A stretch of 64,000 nucleotides of DNA from assembly GCA_013202495.1 (NCBI GenBank), contig JABMQQ010000020.1, forward strand, positions 1 to 64,000, read 5' to 3'. Below, piece after piece: positions 27,967 to 36,100 of this stretch. The first letter of the stretch is position 1. Each line of letters begins with the position of its first letter. A program made the translations under genes and the position numbers. This DNA is from Fidelibacterota bacterium. GTDB lineage: Bacteria; Fidelibacterota; UBA8477; JABMPR01. A model generated the notes under the pieces. The model was not told the origin of the DNA. It searched no databases and was given only the letters and a program-made list of their open reading frames with translations.

Positions 27967-29707
27967 CCTGCATGAGATGCTTCATTCCAAATTCAATTAC
28001 ATGTTTACTGCTGGGAGACCTCTGTCCCTGTTGATCCAGATAGGTCGTCAGGGCATGTGCTAGTTCACTTCCTGCAGCACAAAGCTCAAGTAATTCCAGA
28101 GCTAGCAACCAGTCCTGGGGATGGTCCTTCTTTAGCTTTATAAAGACATCCTTAAAATCTGTTGATACGCTGTCTTCCCGAGCAAATCGCACCTGACCAT
28201 ACAACTGCTCCAGATTTTTAAATTTTTGTGATGGTTCCACCTGAATAGTTTGTTCATCTGGTACTCGGATAATTTGATCAAAACTCTTGGGATCTGCTGG
28301 ACCGCCATAGGCAGAAACAATATCTTTCCCTACAGCCATATCATAAACACCCCATTCAGGAGCAAATAAAACCTGGTCACCTAAGGTAACAGTACAATTC
28401 TCAAAGCTGATGAGAACAATCTTCCCCTGTAAATTTCTTTTACCAGTAACTACTTCTCCTTGAACCAGAACACCACTCTCAAACTCGATTGAGGTCCTTT
28501 TACCTTCATAGATGTCATAGGCCATGAGATCTCTGGGACTCATGTCTTCTATGGCGAGATTCACCCCTTTGAGCTTCCCGAGTGGAGATCCGAAACCTTC
28601 ATGATGATAAGCTTTGCCATGTCCTACCAGCTCTCGATCTCGCAAAGCCAGGGCCGTAGCACCAACGGTTCGGATATAGGCTGGCTTGCCTTCTATGGTA
28701 ATAACCTCATCAAAAATACCGGATATTTGTAAGCCCGTACTCAATTCTACTGTACCGAGTCGTTTTGACCCAACCAGTTTTTCAACTCCTTCGAGACCAC
28801 CCTTCCGTAGCGCCATTTTATTGGCTAATTCTTCAAGGACAAGGCTGAGATGAGCAAAATCAGGTGTGATATACAGATGGGGTTGTGGCTTGGTAATATC
28901 AAAATCCTGGTAGGCTGCCTCGAGAGTATAGGGTCGTTTTTCAACTTGATCGCTGAGACATGCGCCGCTCTCTCCAATGGATGATAACAAGCCAGCACCG
29001 TAAATTTTTACTGCTTCCCCTACCTGGATCAATCCATACTCAACTGTCCACCAGTGTAGATTGCGAATCAGGGCCATCTCGCTGGGTGCGCCCATATTCG
29101 TCTGGAGGTCGCTGATGCGTTTTTCAGCGATGAGCAGATCCTCTTGCCTGGTTCCAGGCGCTTCCTTGATGATTGAGAGGTGTCTCACGGCTTCATAGAG
29201 TTGATGATCTTTTTCGCTACCGATGGCTTTGGAGCCAACCTCTCCAAAACGCCTGATATATTCAGCATATTCGGGGTTCGCGATGATAGGAGCATGACCG
29301 GCGCTTTCATGTATAATATCCGGGGCCGGAGTGTATTCAATGTGTTGGAGCTGGCGAATATCAGCAGCTATCACGAGGACATTATAGGCCTGAAATTCCA
29401 TAAAGGCGGCCGGTGGGATAAATCCATCCACTGATACAGCAGCCCAGCCAATCCTGGCAAGTACATCATTCATGGTTTCCATATCAGGAATATTATCTAC
29501 TGAAATGCCCGTCTTAGTCAGTCCATCCAGATAGCTGGGATGTGCAATTTTCTGGAGGTGACGAACATTCATACGCATGACAAAGCGCCACACGGCCTGA
29601 TCTATGGCAGTATAATCGCTATAAATTTGTGGTTTGATAAATTGTTTTAAGTGGACAGGTAAATTGTCCAGGATCGGATTCCCCATGTCTGTTATTGTTT
29701 TAAACAT
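27938..29707 (-). CDS. phhA: Aromatic amino acid hydroxylase (phenylalanine 4-monooxygenase family) with long C-terminal extension
   Basis: PAAFMEFQAYNVLVIAADIRQLQHIEYTPAPDIIHESAGHAPIIANPEYAEYIRRFGEVG; LHWWTVEYGLI. Confidence 0.85.
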   Translation of the reverse strand: MFKTITDMGNPILDNLPVHLKQFIKPQIYSDYTAIDQAVWRFVMRMNVRHLQKIAHPSYLDGLTKTGISVDNIPDMETMNDVLARIGWAAVSVDGFIPPAAFMEFQAYNVLVIAADIRQLQHIEYTPAPDIIHESAGHAPIIANPEYAEYIRRFGEVGSKAIGSEKDHQLYEAVRHLSIIKEAPGTRQEDLLIAEKRISDLQTNMGAPSEMALIRNLHWWTVEYGLIQVGEAVKIYGAGLLSSIGESGACLSDQVEKRPYTLEAAYQDFDITKPQPHLYITPDFAHLSLVLEELANKMALRKGGLEGVEKLVGSKRLGTVELSTGLQISGIFDEVITIEGKPAYIRTVGATALALRDRELVGHGKAYHHEGFGSPLGKLKGVNLAIEDMSPRDLMAYDIYEGKRTSIEFESGVLVQGEVVTGKRNLQGKIVLISFENCTVTLGDQVLFAPEWGVYDMAVGKDIVSAYGGPADPKSFDQIIRVPDEQTIQVEPSQKFKNLEQLYGQVRFAREDSVSTDFKDVFIKLKKDHPQDWLLALELLELCAAGSELAHALTTYLDQQGQRSPSSKHVIEFGMKHLMQDASHEHRGN

Positions 29708-29979
29708 GAACTCCCTGTAGCGTTAAAACCTACTGGTAGATGCGCTATAAATCGATCGCTAACCTGTTATTATCAAGTGACTTTATCCCCACTTACGGAT
29801 TGAAGAAGATAATCTCGAGTGCAGGGTGTACAAGATTTGATTTAAGATAATTATTGTCCTGTTATAATCTATCCCCATCCCATTTTGTTCTCCAAAAATG
29901 GTAAGCATACTTTAGTAATTTGTTCGGGTTGAGGCACTGGTGGGGATTGGGAGCTTATTCCACGGAACTTTTCAGCTCA

Positions 29980-30567
29980 TCAACCATTTGGGGGCATGGC
30001 TTCCCTTATCCCCGGCATGACTAATTTCTGGAAAATCGCATCCATTCTGGCGGGTGAATAGGGCTTATTATTGTCAAACCACCACCGGAGAAGCGTAAGT
30101 AATACACTGGCCACGTGGTGACCTAAAAGTGATAGTGGAACCTCGGATTTTTGTTCAGTATGAAGCCATTTCTTCAGTTCTTCTTCGACATGTATTCCTA
30201 GATGCTTCTGTATCTTCTGAATCATCAAATTAATGCCCCGACCTCCCATGATAGCCTTATGAAGCAGGAATTCCTCCTGTGCATGCTGGAAGAGTGGCTC
30301 AGTTGATAGTATTTTTTTGTGATCACAATGATCGGGGTGTTCCAGCGTAAGAATTAGACTATGGAGAATATCATCCATCCCACTGATGAGTAATTCTTCC
30401 TTATCACGATAATGGGAATAAAAAGTGGATCGTCCCACATCAGCACGATCGAGAATATTCTGAACAGTTATGGTATCATAACCCTGTTCAGTCATTAGTG
30501 ACATGAGGGCTCCTCTTAAAAGAGTCCTGGTCCTTGTCACCCTTCTGTCAGTCCTACCTTGATCCAA
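29980..30567 (-). CDS. TetR/AcrR family transcriptional regulator
   Basis: RTRTLLRGALMSLMTEQGYDTITVQNILDRADVGRSTFYSHYRDKEELL. Confidence 0.9.
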   Translation of the reverse strand: MDQGRTDRRVTRTRTLLRGALMSLMTEQGYDTITVQNILDRADVGRSTFYSHYRDKEELLISGMDDILHSLILTLEHPDHCDHKKILSTEPLFQHAQEEFLLHKAIMGGRGINLMIQKIQKHLGIHVEEELKKWLHTEQKSEVPLSLLGHHVASVLLTLLRWWFDNNKPYSPARMDAIFQKLVMPGIREAMPPNG

Positions 30568-30586
30568 TTTTGAGCCCTCACTTTCC

Positions 30587-30619
30587 GAACAATTTCACAG
30601 GATTGTTCAGAATTGAACA
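30587..30619. promoter_or_regulatory. Candidate TetR operator cluster near the regulator start
   Basis: TGTTCA-GAAT-TGAACA (30604-30619) and GAACAAT...ATTGTTC (30587-30608). Confidence 0.55.
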
Positions 30620-30637
30620 AATCATGCGGCTTGTCTG

Positions 30638-30685
30638 TTGACATACCTTTTTCTCAATAATATACTATTTCCGAACAGAGTGTTC
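30638..30685 (+). promoter_or_regulatory. Sigma70-like promoter with operator at the expected transcription start
   Basis: TTGACA (30638-30643), 17-bp spacer, TATACT (30661-30666), then GAACA-GAG-TGTTC (30673-30685). Confidence 0.7.
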
Positions 30686-30721
30686 AGTAATGAATTGTGT
30701 GTTTTAGAAAAGGAGCAAAAA

Positions 30722-31372
30722 ATGAGTACACATAGTCCAGCCCCCACAACAACAGGACAAACCATACCATGGGCATACTTTTATGACACGCTCGTAGGGG
30801 TCATGTCCCTGGGTAAAGCTAAAAAGTTACGTAATGATATAGCTGCTAAAGCACCCTACAAATCAGGGGATAAGGTGCTGGATGTTGGTTGTGGAACTGG
30901 TGACCAGGCAATCTTAGCCAGTGATATTGTTGGAAATGAGGGCGCCGTGTTTGGGTCAGATGCTTCCCCGAAGATGATTCATATTGCACGCTCAAAGGCT
31001 GAAAAGTCAGGGTTGGATGTGGATTTCCAGGTGGATCTCATTGAAAACATCTCACACCCGGATGAAACCTTCGATGTGGTTATGAACAGCCTGGTCATGC
31101 ACCACCTCCCAGGCGACTTGATGATAAAAGGGCTTAATGAATTCTATCGAATTTTGAAACCAGGAGGCTCAGTATATATCGTGGACATGGAATCGGTTGA
31201 TGGAAGCCTCTTTCAGCGATTTGGCGATTTTGTGATTCACCTCCATGGAGGTAACAAGAAACTGAGAGACAACGTTCAACGACTCATCCCTTTGCTAAAG
31301 GATAACGGATTTACTGATATTTCTACGGGTCGAGTAAATCGACAACTCGCATATATATGTGGAAAAAAATAA
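30722..31372 (+). CDS. Class I SAM-dependent methyltransferase
   Basis: KVLDVGCGTGDQAILASDIVG...; ATG at 30722 after AAAAGGAGC. The ORF-track start at 30638 lies in the promoter. Confidence 0.85.
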   Translation: MSTHSPAPTTTGQTIPWAYFYDTLVGVMSLGKAKKLRNDIAAKAPYKSGDKVLDVGCGTGDQAILASDIVGNEGAVFGSDASPKMIHIARSKAEKSGLDVDFQVDLIENISHPDETFDVVMNSLVMHHLPGDLMIKGLNEFYRILKPGGSVYIVDMESVDGSLFQRFGDFVIHLHGGNKKLRDNVQRLIPLLKDNGFTDISTGRVNRQLAYICGKK

Positions 31373-31387
31373 CCAAAGGATAATTCT

Positions 31388-32278
31388 GTGTCACAATCAG
31401 ATCACCATCACATGGATCAGCAGGAGAATGAAACTAAGACATGGCGAGTATTTGCCCTGACCTTTATCATGATGTTTGTAGAAATCGGAGCCGGGTATAT
31501 CACAGGGTCTATGGCTTTGTTGGCAGATGGTTGGCATATGGGAACCCACGCTGCCGCTTTTGGAATTGGTATTTTTGCTTACCGATACACCAGACGAAAT
31601 ATTACCAGTAAACGTTTTTCGTTTGGACCTGGTAAGGTGACAACCCTGGGAGGTTTTGCCAGCGCAGTTGCCCTGGCTGTGGTAGCTCTGTTCATGATCA
31701 TAGAATCTATTGAGCGATTTATTGAACCTGTTTCAATTCAATTTAATGAAGCCATTATTGTCGCTATCATGGGATTGATAGTCAATGTTGTTTCAGCCAT
31801 TTTGTTAATGGGCACCTCACTCGAGGATCACACCCATAGTCATGATATCGAAGACCATAACCTGCGCTCTGCCTATTTTCATGTGCTGGCAGATGCTCTC
31901 ACCTCAATCCTGGCTATTGGCGCACTTCTCATGGGAAAATATTGGGGCTGGCAGATGATGGATCCGCTTATGGGAATAATCGGTGCCATAATTATCCTTA
32001 AATGGTCAAAAGGTTTGTTATCCTCCTCAGCTGAAATCCTCCTAGATCGGGCTGCTGGGAATAAAATGGAAGCCGTAATTCGTCGGGAGGTTGAAAAAAG
32101 AGAAAATTCTGTTCTTGATCTTAAAATGTGGTTTGTGGGACCCAATGAGATGGCGGCAGCTGTTAAAATAACGAGGACCGAGCAGGCAGAACCTGAATGG
32201 ATAGAAGGAATATTGAAGAATATCCCTGGATTATCCTATCTGAATGTTGAAACGATTTCGAATAAAAATCAGCGCTAG
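31388..32278 (+). CDS. Cation diffusion facilitator (CDF) family transporter
   Basis: GYITGSMALLADGWHMGTHAAAFGIGIFAYRYTRR...SAYFHVLADALTSILAIGALL. Confidence 0.9.
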   Translation: MSQSDHHHMDQQENETKTWRVFALTFIMMFVEIGAGYITGSMALLADGWHMGTHAAAFGIGIFAYRYTRRNITSKRFSFGPGKVTTLGGFASAVALAVVALFMIIESIERFIEPVSIQFNEAIIVAIMGLIVNVVSAILLMGTSLEDHTHSHDIEDHNLRSAYFHVLADALTSILAIGALLMGKYWGWQMMDPLMGIIGAIIILKWSKGLLSSSAEILLDRAAGNKMEAVIRREVEKRENSVLDLKMWFVGPNEMAAAVKITRTEQAEPEWIEGILKNIPGLSYLNVETISNKNQR

Positions 32279-32907
32279 ATGAGCAGGGTCTCAATCTCTG
32301 GGGCAGACCAGCGGCGCGTGCCGTCTACGAGTATCACATCAGGATGATCCATGAGCCATTCGTCATGTAAATCTTCCAGGTTTTTCAGGTAGTCCAGAGG
32401 CATTTTCTGTTCTTCATTGCGACCCCGTTTTTTTATTCGCTCAAGACAGAGTTCAGCCGGTGTACGCAGATAGATAATCTTTTGAGGTTTCTCGCAATAG
32501 TTAGAGGCTAAAAACTCCCAGAGTTGCTGATAGACTTGCCATTCAGAATCGTTCATGGCGCCACCAGCGTACAGGTTTTTTGCAAAGACGTTCCTGTCTG
32601 TATAGATTGATCTTTCCAACACGACACGATTCCCTTGCACCTTCTCCAGAATTTCCGACCAGGTTTTTGCCCGCGTGGTAAATGCCATGATCTGAAAGGT
32701 AAAGGACCAGCGTGGCATATCTGTATAAAACATCTCAAACAGATTGCCGGCAAAGCCCTCGCGCCAGGTATCCACAGGCTCTTCCAGGAATTCAAAATCC
32801 CGGGAATTCTTTAGAATATTGCCCAGACTGGTTTTCCCGGCACCGATGTTTCCTTCAAGGAGAAACATGGAGCGAGTACTTGGTTTGTTGTTCGTGATTT
32901 CACTCAT
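32275..32907 (-). CDS. Deoxynucleoside kinase family protein
   Basis: LLEGNIGAGKTSLGNIL...EEPVDTW...VLERSIYTDRNVFAKNL...IYLRTPAELCLERIKKRGR. Confidence 0.88.
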   Translation of the reverse strand: MSEITNNKPSTRSMFLLEGNIGAGKTSLGNILKNSRDFEFLEEPVDTWREGFAGNLFEMFYTDMPRWSFTFQIMAFTTRAKTWSEILEKVQGNRVVLERSIYTDRNVFAKNLYAGGAMNDSEWQVYQQLWEFLASNYCEKPQKIIYLRTPAELCLERIKKRGRNEEQKMPLDYLKNLEDLHDEWLMDHPDVILVDGTRRWSAPEIETLLI

Positions 32908-33071
32908 ATAAAATTGAACCTATTCTGTGGTTAAAATCATTCCCCTGAAAATCAGATGGGAACTATTTAGAAAGCGTGGACTCAACCTTCTGTGTGGCAG
33001 TTAATCTAATCGGGAATGGACAAGTTGAAACGATGGGATGGTCCTCAGAAAGCATTCATGAAATCTCATAT

Positions 33072-33108
33072 AAAAAAAGGCACCCCACTTTGCAGTGAGG
33101 TGCCTTTT
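33072..33108 (-). terminator. Rho-independent terminator for the downstream-coded secreted protein
   Basis: AAAAGGCACCcCACTttgcAGTGaGGTGCCTTTT with a T-run on the minus strand. Confidence 0.8.
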
Positions 33109-33131
33109 GAATCGAATCAAATGATCTGATT

Positions 33132-36100
33132 TTATTTCAGATACGTCATCTTCTCAGCTTTTGAGAATTCTGGTGTCGTCAGACGATAGATAAACATACC
33201 GCTACTAACTGGCGTACCATTTTTGTTCAAACCATTCCACTGGAGATGATAAAAACCAGGTGCCTGATCTTCATTCACCAGATCAATCACATGCTGACCA
33301 AGTGTATTATAGATAGAGAGCCTTACATAGGTATTCTCAGGTATATCATACTTGATATTGGTGATTGGGTTGAAGGGGTTTGGATAGTTGTGATGTAGTG
33401 CAAATTCTGTTGGGAGAGCGGCAAGATCTACACCAACATATGTTTCTACATCATCATACCAGTTATACACCACACTATTTGTATCTGGAACGACATAAAC
33501 ACGGTTTGGACCGCCATCAGGAAATTCAGATGTAGCCCAGTCGCCGTTGATCCTGAATTTGTATTCCAGATTTTCACCGGGATATAAACCCGTCACAGTG
33601 TATGAATATACACTGTCAGCATCTGGATCTTCCATAACCATGGGTGTGCCACCCCAACCATTAAAAGAACCAGCAACATCAACAAAATCGGTTCCCAAGG
33701 CGAAGGTTTCCATGAGTGTTTGAACATTCATGTTCACATCAAATGTGACTTCCACAGGATCGACATTGTAGCGTTCTGTTACCATATCAACAAATAGAGT
33801 AGCACTAACATCCTCTGTGGAACGGATCTGGATACAGTCGACTCCAACTGTACCACTGGCGGAATTGATAGCGCCATTTCCATTAATCCATCCGGTTGCT
33901 GGATCATTTTCCAGATCGAAGGATATTACCTGCCAGTCATTTGCTGCATCGGTGATGTCGCGCCATGGACCTGCTTCGTATCCTCCATCATCCTGGATAA
34001 CGATACGGGCCTGCATGGAAGCAGTACCACCGTAGAGATAGAAGAACATCTTGGAATCAGCATCAATTCTGTCGACTCGGTTGATATTCCACAGTCTCAC
34101 AAACCAACCACCACTTGACCCAGGATCATCCTGAAGCACCATCTCTCCAGAGTGGGTTCCAGCAAATGCCATGGTATCAGTAGAGGCAAATGTTGAACTC
34201 GTCAGAACTCCATATGTGGACCCTGAATAGGTTGGGTCTGCCCAGTTACCAATGCCACCAACGAAATCATTTATGATTCGGTCTATGGGCAGAGAACCTG
34301 GAACATCCAGCATGAAGTCGATCATGGCATCAGCGACGATCACATTTCCATTCATATCATTGATCCCATTAACAGTCAGCGTATAACTATCGCCGGTATT
34401 GATTACAGCTACAGTCAGCAAATAAGTGAAATCATTTAGCATTGTGACTGCGGTTGGGTTTCCAATACCACCACTAACACTGTAATTAGCCAGTGCCAGT
34501 GCATCAGCGGACACAACTGGCTCGCTAAAGCGCAATTGAAGTTGTGTCTCTGAAACGGCAACGATACCTGCCAGCTCTGGACCCACAAGATCTGTATGTG
34601 GATGTGCTCCCAGGAAGCGGAATGTATTTTGAGGGAGGACGACCCATTCAGATGAAGCTGCATCAGTTCCTGCTGACATCATCCAATCAGGATTACCCAT
34701 TGTAAGGTTAGCTTTCCTCAAAAGGGTGTGCTCTCCCAATGCATCGTCGACACCTGCCACAGCATAATCAGCGCCTGTGGCATTATTGACATCTCCCAGT
34801 GCATCGATGAGTATGGTATCCACACCTACTATTTTGAATAGACCTCGAGCATCATTGCCATTGTAACTGGTTGGACCAGGATATGCTGATACCCAATCAG
34901 CGACGTCTTGCAGCACTGAATCTGCACTGGCATCGGCGATGACATAAGTCGACATGGCACCAACGCTCATCACTAGAGTATCTGGAAAAGTGTAAAAATA
35001 TTCCCACTCTGTTGCTTCATTGCTGGTTCCACCAATTGTGTAACCCGCAAGGTCAATTGCAGCATCTGTGGGATTAAATATTTCCAGTGCCTTATTGTTT
35101 GAACTGCCTTCGATGTACTCAGAGAAGAACAGATCCGAGACAAATTCATAGGTGTACATGAATGATGATGTATCAGCCAAAAGCACATTGCCACTTAAGT
35201 CAGCGACATTGTTGACAATCACTGTATAAGTAGAATCGAACATCATACCCGTACCCAATGTCAGCGTAACTATATCTTCCAGAACGACTGCAGCTGTAGG
35301 TGCACCAATACCATGATCAAACGTGTAATTGGCAACATTGGCTCCAGTTACAGGATCAATATCTTCATTGAAAACAAGTTCAACAAGCGAACTTGAGAGT
35401 GCTGCGGATGTAAGTAGCACGGGGTGATCAATATCTGTTGCACCGGTATTGTCATCAAACATCAGATTATCAACAGTTACACTGATCGTTCCACCAGCAC
35501 CTGCTGCAGATGTATTTGAACCCTGCAGTTTGATGTATCCAGCTGCAGTGGTTGCAGTACCGGTTAAGGTGATTGTAGTAAAATCAGTAAGACTATTAAT
35601 GCTGATTGCATTTTCAACTGCATCCAAACCTTCTACGGCGAGAGTGATTGGATATGAGTCAGGATTGTCCCAACCCAGGGTTTTAATGTCAATTGTCAAT
35701 GAGTAATCAGTACCAATGGTGGCTGCTACAGGTCGTTTGATATAGTAACCATAGCCACCATCTCCAAAGACCATAGCTCCAGTACCACCAACACCAGCAG
35801 TGGCATCAAATGCTACAGTTGTGTAGCCAGTAGCGCCATCATAAACGCCCCAATTAGCTGCATCTGTATCATCTTCAAATGCCAGATCTAAATCAAGACT
35901 TGGTGGTGGCTCATAATCATCATCAAACATCAGGTTATCAACAGTGACATTGATAGTTCCACCTGCACCTGCGGCAGAGGTGTTTGAACCCTGGAGTTTG
36001 ATGTAACCTGTAGGATTGATTGAAGTACCCATGAGAATGATGTTTGTAAATTCGGTGAGACTATTAATACTCACAGAATTTTCTTCAGCCTCAAGACCTT

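Noticed and set aside
30638-30721. 28-aa N-terminal extension of the methyltransferase in the ORF track
   Set aside because: Overlaps a TTGACA-17-TATACT promoter and operator; the ATG at 30722 has a good RBS.
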